Shown: piece by piece, positions 47,000 through 59,750 of the stretch
Layout: every line of letters begins with the position of its first letter
How positions within the stretch are numbered: position 1 is the stretch's first letter
Origin: Escallonia rubra
Lineage: Eukaryota > Streptophyta > Magnoliopsida > Escalloniales > Escalloniaceae
Length of the DNA: 64,000 nucleotides
Direction of reading: 5' to 3'
Assembly: GCA_033065855.1 (NCBI GenBank)
Contig: JAVXUO010000939.1
Span: forward strand, 186,001-250,000
The notes under the pieces: model-generated
Told to the model about the DNA's origin: nothing
What the model saw: only the letters and a program-made list of their open reading frames with translations
Databases searched by the model: none
Program-made: the position numbers and the translations under genes

Positions 47000-49900
47000 C
47001 AAAACACTAGGGTAACAATGGGCACTGAGGGGATGTGAAACATAAACCAGAGGACAAGGGTAGCAATGGGCAGCGAGGATAACATACAAAGGGAAAATGG
47101 TACTGAGGGGCCAATGGGTAAAAGAAAAGTAGTTCTGACACTGATTTTGATGATGAATCATATTATTCAACTTTGTTTGACAGTGACAGTGATGCTAATG
47201 AGGATGATAGACTGTTTGAGAGGAACACTGACATGTATGTAGTAGAATAGAGAGTGGGCAATAACAACAAAGGTAAGAAAACCTTAGGTAGAGATGTCAA
47301 AAGGGCCGGGTCGGCCTGGCCCTAAATAGGCACGGGCTGGCCCGGCCCTAAACGTGAATAGTGTTGGCCCTAACCTATAGGGCCTTGGGCCTGGGCTAGG
47401 GCCAGGCCTAATATTTTAAAAAGGCCCAGGTCAGGCCCGGCCCTTGGCCCGTTTCTGGCCCTAAACCATTTTGAGTCATTTTTTTCCTTTCCCCTTCTTT
47501 CTCGCACATCATTCTCTCTACACATCATATTTTACTCTTTTATTTTAACTTTTTGGACATGCACATTTCTTTATATTTACTCATGTGAAAAGATTGTCTT
47601 TTTGCGAACAAAATTACTCTTTTTTGCTAATCAATATTCTCAAATAGAGTAAACGTAAAGCTCTAAGACACTTCATTAGTCACAAGAGAGATATTGAATG
47701 GTTTAGGGCCTATCAATTGTATTTATTTTGTGAATTAGTATTTTTACAACACAAAAAAGAAAAAAAGGGCCTGGGCCTGGCCCTAGGCCTGGCCCTAAAG
47801 TTAGGGCCTAGGGCTTAGGCCTGGACATGGCCTCCATTTCCAAGATTTGGGCCCAGCCCGGTTTACAAGGCCCGAAGCCCTAAATGGCCCGACCCTTATT
47901 CTGGCCCGCTGGGCCCGGGTTGGGCCGGCCCAAGCCCGGCCCTTTGATACCTCTAACCTTAGGGGCAAATTTTGAAGAGAAACACTATGACTTTGATGAG
48001 TGGCATGAACATCCACCATCAGAGTCTGAGGGTGAAACTGAGAATGCAAACAGTAAGAAGAAAACTGGGGAATTTAATCCTAAATTAGACATGAGGTAGC
48101 CTAGGTTCAGGGTTGGTATGGTGTATAAAGACAACAAAATATTCAAAGTGGCTGTTAGACATCATTCTATTTTGGAAGGAAAATCAGTGATATTCACCAA
48201 AAATGAATCAAGGGGGGTTAGGGCTAAGTGTGCTTTAGAAGGATGTGAATGACAAGTGTATGTATCTTGGATGTAAGGAGATAATGAGGTTGATTTGGTT
48301 GAGAAGACTTGTGTCACCCAGCATACCTGTACCGAAATAAACGGTGACCAGGACTTGGCTTGCTTCTAGATACAGTAGAGAATTCAGATTAAATCCTCAA
48401 ATGAAAGTTGGTACTTTGAGGAATACCTTGATGAGTGATCACCAATTAGATGTGTCAATTTGGACAACTTATAGAAGCAAAAAAAGGGAACAATAATAGT
48501 TGAGGATATAGTGGAACAATTTAGACATTTGAACTCTTACGCTGATGAACATTGGAGAAGTAATAATGGCACTACTGTAGATCTACAATATGAATCAATT
48601 GACATAAGGCAGGGTGAGTACAGGTTTCAAAGGATTTATATTTTCCTTGGTACATTAAAGGAAGGGTTCAAGGCTGGGTGTAGAAAATTGATAGGGATAG
48701 ATATGTGCTTTTTGGAAGGCCCACTGGTGGTCAGCTTTTGACTGCAGTTGGCATTGATCCCAACAACCAAATGTTTTCAGTGGCATATGCTATTGTTAAG
48801 GCTGAAAGAGACTCCTGGAGTTGGTTTGTTCAGCTTTTTGGTGATGACTTAGGGATAGAAGACAGTTTGAGTTGGTCGATTTTTTCTGACAAGCAAAAAG
48901 GGTTATGCATAGGGAAATTGTATCCTCGTACCGAGCACGGGTTCCGTGTAATGCATTTACATGCAAACTTTAAGGCAACAAGTTTTATTGGGATTGCTTG
49001 TAGAGATGTTTTGTTTACTGCGGCCAATGCAACTAATGAGGTGAGATGGAAACATAGGATGGAAGAGATGGCTGAGATAGATAAGGAGGCAGTAGCTTGG
49101 CTTGATGATAAGCCACATACAGAAAGGTCTAGGTCATATTTTAGTACATGCTAAGTGTGATGTTCTTTTGAATAACTACTGTGAGAGCTTCAATGCAATG
49201 ATAAAAGAAGCAATGGATAAATTAAACATTACTTGTCTTGAAACTATATGAAATACTTTAATGGCAAGGATGAGGTTTTCAAGGGAACAAGCTGAGGAAT
49301 GGATGGTGAAATTTGTCATGCAATACAGAGGATAATTGAGAGAGGATAATTGAGAGATATAAGGTGTATGCTGGGGAAAGGATACCATCACACTAAGGGG
49401 ATTTGAGGTTTCAGGTTTCATGTCCATGGGGGGAGCAGTTCACTGTGGATATGAAAAAGTATACTTGTTCTTGTAGGAGGTAGGACTTGAATGGAATTCC
49501 ATTCCCTCATGTCATTGCATGCATTTGGCACAAAGATTTAGTGGTAGAGGATTTTATCCATGAGTGCTACAGTATTGAGACATACAACAAGGTCTATGCA
49601 CCAATTATTAACCTAATGAATAGTCCAAGTATTTGGCCTTAAAGTAATTTACCATTCATTCTACCCTCCACTTACAGAAGGCCAAGTGACAGACTTAAGA
49701 AACTGATGAGAAGAAATATATATGAGGCTGAGGAGAACACAAACACTGGCAATATGCCAAGGAAAGGAACAACAACTAGATGCAGCATATGCCATCAGCT
49801 TGGACACTATAAGAGGAAATGTGAGAAAAGCAGACAAAATACAGCCTCGGTAAGAATGCTCAGGACAGTGTTTATTTATTTTATTAAATTAATTGTTGTT

Positions 49901-50455
49901 TTAAATGTAATATAATGTATTGTTAACCTCTTTAACATAGAGACATGGCAACATAAGAAGACATAGCTCTACCACATGGAGACGTGACAACAGAGAAAGG
50001 CAGAGCTCCAAGGGAACACAATTTATCAGTATGTAAACTAAAAATATGTAACAGTGTATGACTTGTATTTACTTGTATGTGTGTTTACTTGCATTTATCT
50101 TTTTACAGCCTATAAGGCAACAAACTGCATCCCAACCAAGCCAAGGTGTTCCACCAAGCTCAATTGTAACAGAGCATATACCAGTAGGGTTTATGTCAAC
50201 TCCACAGTCAAGATCCCAAAGACGATCATGACCTATACCAAGCATGGTAGAGCCACACCAATATCAAGCCAAGACACTCCATTCATAATGAGATGGGGTA
50301 AGAAGTATGTTACTTTGTCGAACTTGAAGGATGCAGCTATTGAAACGGGCTTAGGCAAAGGCAAGTCCAAAAGCCAAAGTGGCCAAAGCAAAGGGAAAGA
50401 AAAGACAACTGTCAAAGGACAACCGAAGGCTACTGCCAAGGAAGGTCCAAGCTAA
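47000..50455 (+). pseudogene. MuDR-type transposase remnant of the MULE
   Basis: Plus-strand pieces in order: an acidic N-terminal segment broken by a hAT MITE (47289-47955); a MuDR DNA-binding-like part (47964-48350) reading FNPKLDMR*PRFRVGMVYKD, CALEGCE and HTCTEI; a catalytic part at 48511-49150 with GIDMCFLEG (first acidic residue), GGQLLTAVGIDPNNQMFSVA and SDKQKGL (second acidic residue); a SWIM-like YTCSCRR*DLNGIPFPHVIACI (about 49450-49540); and a CCHC knuckle CSICHQLGHYKRKC (about 49785-49825). A lysine-rich tail (to 50455) may be its C-terminus. Several in-frame stops occur, there is a frameshift near 48715, and a SWIM cysteine is replaced by phenylalanine, so it is inactive. Confidence 0.85.
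47289..47955. mobile_element. hAT-type MITE with perfect 8-bp TSD
   Basis: Ends TAGAGATGTCAAAAGGGCCG and CGGCCCTTTGATACCTCTA are inverted, and ACCTTAGG is duplicated exactly at 47281-47288 and 47956-47963. Subterminal DNA is dense in GGGCC/GGCCC words; the middle is AT-rich. Non-coding, 667 bp. It interrupts the transposase region of the MULE. Confidence 0.95.
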
Positions 50456-51980
50456 GGGAATGAGAAGACAATTATCACGGGACAACCAAAGCCAACTGTG
50501 AAAGAAGGTCAAAGTAAGGGAAATGGACTCAATCTTAAAGACAAACCAATGATGATGGATGACAAAGAAGTACAAGATCAAGAGCAGCTGTAAGGAGTCA
50601 AGGTGAAGGACAAGCAAAGCCCGGTGAAAAGGGCAAGAAAAAGCAGAAATGAGATGCCAATGTAGGTAGAATGCCAATATAGGGAACTCAGTGTTAGTTT
50701 TTTCTTCAAAGTGTAAGTAGGTTGGCTAGTTTTTAGAAGGTAATACATACATTGGTAGGTGGCTTGTTTTTGGAAGATAGTACATGTATTGGAAAATAGT
50801 GCCAACAAATGTTTTTGGATGTAATTGAAATGGATTATGATGTTTGTAAAAAATGATGGATAATGATATTTACTTGTTTTTGGATGAAATTTAAAGGGAT
50901 GATGATGACTGTAATTGAGATGGATGATGATAATTACTTGTTTTTGGATGTTGGATGTAATTGAGATGGATGTTGCAATTGTTGTGATGAATGATGACAG
51001 TGAATTGTTGGATGTGTTAATCTCGTGATGAATAATATTTTTTGCATTTGTTGTGCATCTAATGACGCTTTCAAGGTTGCGTTGTGTCGTGTTACAATTG
51101 GAATCTCTGTTTTAGCAAAGCTTTCATAAAAGAGTGATGTGTTAGAGGTGCATTTCAGTGTTTAGCAACATGTTTGTCAACAAGTAACAAAGTATAGAGT
51201 ACATATTTGTCATAAAAAGACAAATTACAGAGGACACTTTTGTCAACTAGTTTAAAGTATAGGGGGCAGATTTGCAAAATATATGGGGCACCTTTACCAT
51301 TTACATGAAAAATACTGGGGCAGATTTGTTACAAAGTGAATGCTGAAATTGATTTCATTACATTGCTTCAGTACACAAGTTTAAAACAGGGGAACATTGA
51401 TTCTTTCATTACAATCATTCTCTACATAAATCAAAACATTACAAACCTCCATAATTCAATACATTCCTAATAATTTCTACAAGTTGCCTATATCTTCGCC
51501 TTCAATGTTGCTCACGGCCACTGTCTCATCATCAAAATTACAAAATAATGCAAGTATAATCAATAGAAGCAACACCCAGCTACTAATTGCATTAATCTTC
51601 CAAAATCTCTCCTTTGACCTATTAATGTAACTGGAGGGTCACGCCAAGCGAAAAACCCATACCTACCAACCTGTGATGAACAATTGGAGATTGTCTTATT
51701 TTCATATTACGAAACGGGAAGAATAAATTAACACACAAAACCCACGTGGTTGCTGCAAGTCCAAAACCTTCGGCCCGAATTTAGATTTGTTCACGAAGTC
51801 CTTGTAACTGCTCTCTCACCACATTGACAGTATACATGAGCCATGAGATGGGCTTTTTGAAATCTCTCTCTTTAATCTCTTGAAATCTCTCTTTCCTATC
51901 ACCCTTAAATTTGAATATACATGGATATTGGAGAGATATTTTGGAGGCAAATAGGTGTGAGGCAGTTGGAGGGAAAATAG
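50456..51980. other. MULE interior, no gene seen
   Basis: AT-rich DNA between the end of the transposase remnant and the right TIR. It includes a minus-strand ORF at 51781-52062 that overlaps the TIR and is not a recognisable protein. Confidence 0.5.
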
Positions 51981-52172
51981 GTAGGGGAAATGACAGATCT
52001 ACCCATGCCAAAATGGCATATGCACAGCACACGCGACTTAACATCCGAATTTCAACGACCATCCAATTTTAGAGTCGTTTGCAATGATTTTTGTTAACGT
52101 CAAAAAGCATTATTGTAAAAGTTACAAATATGGGGAACGACCTGTAAATACGTATAAACCTCAAGGGACATT

Positions 52173-53561
52173 TGTAACACCCAAAACCTTGATATTGCAT
52201 AGCTGGTTAATTTATTTTTAAGCGACAACTTTCATACGCAAGATTTAACATCGATTTCCATGAGTGAAATTTTATCGGCAACCTTTAGCAACAAAAGTTC
52301 TAGAAACCATAAGTTATAATTTAACAACGACAACTATAAGTGATATTATTTCATGACAATTAGTATAAACAATATTTTTGAAATATTTTAGCGACGAATT
52401 TTTTTTAGTTTGCGTTGATGCATGTATTAGAAAATTTTAGCGATGATTACTATAGTGGGACTATATAATACCCGTTAAAATTTTCTAGTGCATTATTTTA
52501 TCATAAATAGTTATTGTGGGTCTTTTCATAATAAAAGAAAGTTTTGGGTGAATATTGAAAAACTATCGAAACTTTAGGGGGTTTGGTAATTTTCCAACCT
52601 AGGGGTTATATATATATACAACTACTAGGGAGCAACCGTCTCAATTTTTCCCTTGCTCGTCTGAAGGATGGCTGAGAGAGAGAGAAAATAAGAGACAACA
52701 ATTGATTTTTTTAGCAAATTGCGTAGAATATTCTGGTAAGTTTCTAGCCCTTTTCTTTATAATATTATTATTCACTGAATTATGGGATTAAGGGGGCTGC
52801 AAATGGGTGTCCGTAGGGTATGACGGTTGTGCAAGGTGTGTGTGGTTATGGCCTTAAGGAGGGACTCTGCCGTGAGGACACTGTGGGTGTAATTCAAACA
52901 GGTCACAACCATGGTGGCTGTGACTGTGCGCTCATGAACGCGCGCGCGTGTGTATATACATGAGTTCATGGATTTTATGGTTGTGAGAAAAGGGGTAAGG
53001 GAGAACTGTCATGAATGGGGTTTGGGGCCTATCATGGCCGTGTACATGCGTGTTTGAGTGCGTCCAAGAGAGAGAGAGAGAGGTACTGGTGTTGGGCAAA
53101 TGTAGTGTGCGTGGGTGAGTTGTGTGGGTGTGTATTGTGTGAGTTTTGTGTGTCTTATGTGTGAATATGTGCGTAAGTATAATGGATTTAGGTGTGTATT
53201 GTGGTGTTTGTGTGCAGTGTGTGTATATGCATGTGACTATATGATTTTACTGGGTATACCAGTGTATGTATTTGTGTGTAGCCGTGAGGTGTATGTGGGC
53301 TTGTGTGTAAAATAGTGGTAAAAAGGGATGTTAAATATGGTGTTTTGAGTGTGCCGTGAATGTGTGTTGTGTGCAAGAAGAGGGGCCATCAATGACTGTC
53401 CGTGAGTGTTTGTAGAGTGTGTGTTGCGTCCTTTATGATTGCAACTTGGTGCCATATGCGTGTGTCTAAAATAGATCTTGAAAAGAGAGGGAAGAAAATG
53501 TGTGAAATGTGTGTGGATGCATGGTGTTTATGAGTGGAAAAAGAAGGTTTGTGTAGCAGCT

Positions 53562-53606
<45 letters not shown>

Positions 53607-56027
53607 GCTAGTATATGAGGTAGTGTTAGTGTATGTGCAGAAGGTGTTTGCTGAGTGTGAGGATATACTGCCTGCATGTGTGTGGGTGTTTGGGTAGTAC
53701 AAGTGTGTGTGTTTTGTTTGTGTGTTTGAGTGTGTGTAAGGAGAATGGGAAGGGTTGTTCGTGTGCGTGCGTGTGTGTGTATTGTGGGTAGGAGCATGTC
53801 TAGTGTGAGATATACATGTGCGTCAAAAATATATGTGTTAGTGTGTGTAAAGTATGTTTAAGTGGGGTGTGTGTATGTGTAAGTGTATGCATGTGTGTAG
53901 TGTATATAAGGAGTGAGAGAATGGAAGGGCTGTGTGTGTGAGTTTATTCTGCGGAAGAAGATTGTGCGTAGAAGGAGAAAGTAAAGAAGAAGAAGAATTG
54001 GGTTTTGTGGGCTTGAGCAACTGGACTCCCTGTGCAAGCACATGTGTATCACGAGTTAGCATTAGGTGCGGCGCGAGCATTGAATAGTGTACAATGATCA
54101 TTAGCAGGTCAAATTTTAAAGTATAATTAATACCTTAGGCTATATTAGAATTTCTGATAAAATTTTACAATTTTCTGAAATCGTAAGTATTTTTAATATT
54201 TTTTGTAAGTTCAGATTTGTAAAATCTTTTGGAGTCCTTAAACTCATGAAAAAGTTCTAAAAAAATTAGAATAATATTTTTATAGTATAAATAAGTCCTC
54301 ATTTAAGTTTGATAATTTTTAGAGTTGATTTGGTATCTTTACCGTATTGCATTTGTTTTAACAAAATGAATAATTTAAAAATAATTTTAATGCCTTTTAA
54401 ATTTTAATTTCAATTTCTATAATTTTTATATATATTTTAAAGTTCTTATAAAAAATATAGGACTTTATTTTCAGCTAGAAACAATTATGGCTATTTATGG
54501 GTTTTTAGTACATTTAAAGAAATTATTTTAAATTAAAAAATATTCAACAACTGAGAAAAGTTATACTTTTATTACATATTATGTATTAAGCCATAAAAAA
54601 TATTTAATGAGAATTAATATCATTTTTGGGATATTTTTAAGCCTCGAGGAGTGTGTCAGGTCTTTTGGTTAGGTTGGTCATGTGTGAGACCCGCTTTAGG
54701 TTGCGTCATTCCGGGGTTAGAAGTGAGCACCGTTTGGGTAGTTGATATTAGGGTTATGGTGTAACAGTGTAGATTATTTTCTAATAAATGAATTGTCAAT
54801 TTAGGTTAATTCAAGAATTTTGGATCGAGGTTGATTAGTTTCGCGTAGCTTGGATCGAGGTAAAGAATTTCATTTGAACCCTACATGATCATTCTGATTT
54901 CAAATGTTTTGTTATAACAGCTTTACGAATTCCATTGAACTATGATTTTTATAATTGTCATTAAAGTGTAAGAAATTTCATCCGAACCCTATTTCATCGC
55001 TCTGATTTCAAATGTTTTATTATAACAGCCTTACGAATTACATTGAACTCCGATGTTATAATTTTCCTTAAAGTGTAAGAGATTCTATTCAAAGCCCTTT
55101 TCTTATCAGATTGATCTTATATGTTTTATTCTAAATTGTTATCAAATTTCATTGAACTTCGATTTTTTGTTAATTTGTTAATGAAAAGGTTTTTGAATTT
55201 GCCCATGAAGCCTTATCTCGAGGCTTAAAACGATCGATTGAAATTTTGGTAATACTCATCTATTTTATTGATTCGATCATTATACCACGTTTTGAATTGT
55301 ACTTATTTCTTCTCAATATTGACACGAGTTAGTAAATTTTAGAGTTAAAAGGATGGTCTGTATTGCTGGCGTTATAAGGATGGTCTGTTGGTTGGGTTGA
55401 ACTAGTACCTAAATAGACTAGTTAGTGTACATATGCATATGTAAAGTGTATCGAGCACTGTCGGGGTGGCTTTGCTATAGTGTACTGCTCATGTTCAATG
55501 TTACCTTTTTTTTTTATTTCAACTGAAATGTTTTGAAATGACTATTGATTTGAGGGATTGAGTTGATACTCATCCCTATATCTAAACCGAAATGCATTGG
55601 TTTCATTTGAAAATTCGTTTAAAAGTTGTGATTTGACTTAAATGTAAAATCGTTCGAAATAATTTTGTTATTTTTAATCTTTGATCGACCTTACTGGGGT
55701 CTCAAAAGCTCACTCTCGTTTGACATCCTTTCCGCATGTGATAACCATCATTAGGTTGCATGAGTACGGATTAGAGCCGAGTGAAAGAAAATGGATTAAA
55801 TTTTGGTATTGATCGTTTGAACCCCTGCGTGGGCGAACTTCTCTAGCTTGTTATTCAAGTTTAAATCCAGTCTAATAATTATGTATGTACACTGAGGTTG
55901 ATACATTGATTGATGGTTCAGTTGCTCCGACTGTTGGTAGTATTATTTGGTTATGTCTGAGGTATTATTATCTCAGTGTAGATGATCGAGAAAGTGTCTA
56001 ACATTTTCGATTTTTCGCGATGTTACA
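52173..56027 (+). mobile_element. Solo LTR (3.9 kb), gypsy type, perfect 5-bp TSD, inside MULE terminus
   Basis: Starts TGTAACACCCAAAACC and ends TTTTTCGCGATGTTACA, with ACATT duplicated at 52168-52172 and 56028-56032. It shares with the LTR at 11885 the GTTATAAGGATGGTCTG segment (55370) and the 3' block CTTACTGGGGTCTCAAAAGC..CACTCTCGTTTGAC (55690-55725). It carries a long GT-rich zone (52880-53930) with a pure GT run at 53563-53604. Non-coding. It sits only 7 bp from the outer end of the MULE's right inverted repeat. Confidence 0.9.
53563..53604. repeat. (GT)n microsatellite within the solo LTR
   Basis: About 21 uninterrupted GT dinucleotides within a wider TG-rich tract; the threonine/histidine-rich and valine/cysteine-rich ORFs around it are artefacts. 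Confidence 0.9.
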
Positions 56028-56639
56028 ACATTTAACCCTAAAAAGAAAGATAACTTATTTTTCGTTATCAATATAAAAATTTAAGACAAAAAATGGTAAC
56101 TGAAAGGGCCACTTTAACATTGAATGTTCTTCGGGTACTTCACCATATGTAAATGGTGCTCTTTTAACAAACTAGTGTTGGTTGCTTAGGGATATAGATA
56201 AGGCAAATTGGATGCGGTCTTTATAACGTCTGCACCCTCCTCGACAGACCAAACTTGTGATTCTGACTCCAATCTGCCCCATCATTGAGTTATGGGAAGA
56301 TTTAACCATCCAACTCTGCCTTGCCCAAATATAAGACATGTGCGGGTTGACCGGAAAAGGCAACTAATGTGCATGGAGCGATGAGACATCAACTTAAGTC
56401 TATGGTGGTCCATTACGTTTGGAGGATTGTGATCAGCACTGATGAATGATTGGATGATGGTGCGATGGCGTCAGTGAATGACTGAATGAGAAGAAGAGAC
56501 ATGAGAAATGATAAAAATATAAATGTGGTTACGTTCGATGGATGATTGGATTGTTGAACATGAGAAGAAGATAATTAATATCAAAATTGAGGTTATGGTG
56601 TTGTACATCTGAGGTTCGATTCATATAATTCAAAATCCA

Positions 56640-56960
56640 AAGTAAGATTCGATGACCAAATAAAAAAGAGGGGTCGAGGCCGAGTGAGGTTTGACGACCA
56701 CGAAAAGACCCGGGCAAATTCCAAAGACACAAGGAAAAAAATCCTGGTGTAAAGTCAGGTGACCTAGGGAAATGAGTCCCTAGATGAAGTATTGAGATAC
56801 AAGAAAAAGAAGCCAATTTCGAAGTCCGGGGACATAATGAAATGGGTTCTCGGATGAAGTCTGAGAACACAAGATAAAGAGTATCGGTGCAAAGTTTGGT
56901 GACACAAGGATACCATGTTAAAGCCCTGTGTCAACTGCAAGAGCATGCTGAAAGGAAGGA
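56640..56960. repeat. Imperfect tandem repeats (~85-bp units)
   Basis: The order AAAGTC(A/C)GG(T/G)GAC..AATGAGTCCC/GGGTTCTC..GATGAAGT..TGAGA..ACAAGA(A/T)AAAGA recurs about four times with many changes. It continues into shorter GAGCCTCGATGAGG-like words at 57080-57210. Probably internal repeats of an old retroelement (inference). Confidence 0.55.
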
Positions 56961-57505
56961 TAAGCCCAACATGTAAATATAACTGATGTTGGATATAAAT
57001 TAACACCAGCCCTCACGTGAAAAATGGGATTACATAATGACCTATAACATCGAAAAACCGCGATCCGAATTATAACATGAAAAGGAGATTAAAGAGCCTT
57101 GACGAGGATGAAAACAAAGAGCCTCGAACATAATGAGGACATCAGGAGGAGATTAAAGAGCCTCGATGAGGTTGAGAATAAAGAGCCTCGATGCGTTTTA
57201 TGGCATGAGGATGAGAATAAAATTAATAATTGACCTAATAGTTTGAGAATAACTGGGCTTGAAAAGATAGTACAAGACTTAGACCTAAATGGCCTTGTAA
57301 TATTTAAAAGAACCAAAATTCTGAACTAATGTGAAAGGAGGACAAACGTAAGAAAAGATGTGACTGAAACCTAGGCAAAGAAGGACTCAAGAAGAACCAA
57401 AAAAAAAAAAATTGAATTGGCAACAGGAACGACATAAAGCTATCCGCTAGAATTTGGGAAGCGATAAAGAGACTTTAAAATGGCATGTTATATCGTTCTG
57501 ATACC

Positions 57506-58080
57506 ATGAGTAAAAAGTAAAGGAACAAATAATTATAATACTGAGCATGTTAAAAATGAGTAGAATGGAACCTTTATTTAGTCATGAAACTTCTTTCTCA
57601 AACCATACATGTACTAAACCCTGGTGGATCTTCCCTCCACTGCCCCACCATTCGTTAGCACGCGTGGGGCGACTGCTTAGTCTCTCGTAATTATTATTAT
57701 GTCAACCGAGCCGTTTTGTTTGGTTTTGTGATTCACGTGAAGCCGTGAAGGGGTTGTAGAGTTTGGCCGGTGGTAGACTAGATGGCCTATTGCCACAGTG
57801 TAACTATGACCAGCTGTAAAGTCCCTTCTAGCGATAATCCTAGCTGATCGGGAGAGCATCCACCACTGGAAAAGGTAGATTGGTGACAGAGATGGAGTGC
57901 ACTAGACTAGAGAGAGAAACCTACTAGAACATACATACTAACAATGCTAGATCTAGCACAACTGGGGTTGACCGCAAACTTGCTTCTAGCAATCATCGCG
58001 GCTGATCGGGCAAGGTGTCCACTTTGGGAAACATACACCGGTGATGGAGATGGAGTGTCAGAATATGAAGGTGTCAATAA
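57506..58080 (-). mobile_element. Candidate LTR-retroelement remnant with initiator-Met PBS
   Basis: On the minus strand TGGTATCAGAACG (57494-57506) is a near-perfect initiator-Met primer-binding site directly after ...TTTTTACTCA, as expected at the 3' edge of a 5' LTR. The presumed LTR lies to the right (to about 58080) but its start and a partner were not identified. It contains two diverged copies of a roughly 110-bp unit (about 57790-57900 and 57955-58050, sharing CTTCTAGC.ATC..GCTGATCGG and GTGA.GGAGATGGAGTG). Confidence 0.4.
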
Positions 58081-59690
58081 CCTTTTGTCGAATGGTTGAG
58101 TCGTGGCGAGTTACCGCCAAGTTGGTTGTACATGTCTCTGAGTGAAGACGACATACTTTTCAGATTATGATCTTGAAATCATGTAATACTAAAGGACTCG
58201 CATTCTGTTTGGGTAAAAATGATAATTAAAACTAGACCAATATCATAAAATTACGATTTTAGGGCGAGCGACTGAACTGGTCGAGCATCAATCTACACTA
58301 TCCGACCGTGGAGTGTAGATCAGATTATCTTTATGGAATTTTTAGGGTTGGTAACCCTTTGGCGAAGTGGCCAGAGTATTCACTGATGGTCATCGGATTA
58401 GTCACCAAGACCTGCCGAAATCTTCTCCAGCTTTTTGGTCAATTATGCAGCACTGCGGGTCTATTCCTTATGGTCCCTGTTTGCCGGTGTTTTTCCCCTT
58501 GCAATGTTGCAGCCGATATCATCATTTTGGTCTCTGTTGTTCCACTCGACACCTCATTTTTATTAACTTGTGTTGCTTTTTTTTTGTTTGATATATTCTT
58601 TTTTCCTTTCGTTGACTTTGCTCAAACACGTCTTCTTTTTTTTGAGCCATTCATGTTTCTTTCTTGTAGGGAAATCATTTGAAGTTGCTTTAAAATTTCA
58701 CATGGCTAGTTCACTTTGGACTCCTGTTTTGTATTATGCTTAGCTTTGACTGGTTTTTGCTAGGTTCAGACCTAGTGATCCTATTTATGTGCTGTTAGGG
58801 AGAGAGTATGGAGGGTTCCGTCTTAGTGACATGAACCTTTGATTGTGTTTTGTCAATCTTTGCCCTCTTTGACTAAACTAAGGGAGGTCCTTGTAATTCA
58901 TGCCTTTATACTTTTACATTTCTTTCCAAAAAGGTTGGGTAACGGGGGGAGTTTGTTTGAGTTTTCTTTGGGCAAGTTGGCCTTGTCTTCACTTTTTAGT
59001 CATTAAAAGGTTTTCAAGTTTCAAGCTTGGGTCCTCAGTTTCTTAGTATTATCAGTCACATTTGCTTCTCTTTCCGGTTGCATTTCCATTTAGGTATTTG
59101 ACCGAAATTCCATAATGGGTGCCTTCTTTGTAAGTGTATTTGTAATCTTGGGATTTTTCAGTGTTTACCTTTTTGATCAGAGATGGCGAAGTTATAAGTG
59201 ATCGAAAGTGTTCCTTAAGTTTCTTCGGCTTATCTCAAGGATTACATCTAGTACTACCCTAGGTTAACTATGAGCTTTGAATGCGCAACTGGCATGAGCT
59301 GTAAGCCTTAAATACACGGTTAGGATTGGTTTTAAACATTTGTTAAGGAGGGGATTTGTAAGTTGTGATTACTAGATTATGCAATTGAGGGACTTTTGAA
59401 GGTGCATGGAATATCTTATATATTCGTTATTTTAAAATTCTCGGTTTAGTGTCAAGCATGATTGTAATAGTACAAGAAAAAGCAAGAAGAAAAAATACAT
59501 GAATTTCAACATTCTATTAAGCTATCCATATGTTACTCCAAACTTGTAGCGTAGCTTAGTAATATGCGATTACTCACTAACTTTACTTCTGCAGGATTTT
59601 GAATAGTAGAACTGTTCCTTTTTGGTGTACCTAAGTATAAGGACAACCTACTCTTATAACTAATTCTTTGTTCTTTGAAATGAAATTCTA

Positions 59691-59750
<60 letters not shown>

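Larger units (their letters stand above)
45694..56039 (+). mobile_element. Mutator-like element (MULE) with ~200-bp TIRs, nested insertions inside
   Basis: Left terminus 45694-45899 and right terminus 51981-52172 (completed by 56033-56039 after a nested LTR) are inverted copies. Both include GTCCC(C/T)TGAGGTTTA, TTGTAACTTTTACAATAATG, CATTGCAAACGA, GGATGGTCGTT and ATGCCATTTTGGCATGGGTAG. Flanking AAAAAGAA(G/A) at 45686-45694 and 56040-56048 is an 8-of-9 match, the 9-bp duplication typical of Mutator. The left end carries a 6-bp insertion relative to the right. Without the nested solo LTR (52173-56027) and its duplicated site the element would be about 6.5 kb. It encodes a decayed MuDR-type transposase between 47.0 and 49.9 kb. 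Confidence 0.9.

Noticed and set aside
47801..48049. Arginine/proline-rich ORF
   Set aside because: Lies in GGGCC-dense ends of the hAT MITE.
53115..54101. Valine/cysteine-rich and threonine/histidine-rich ORFs
   Set aside because: Products of GT microsatellite and TG-rich DNA in the solo LTR.
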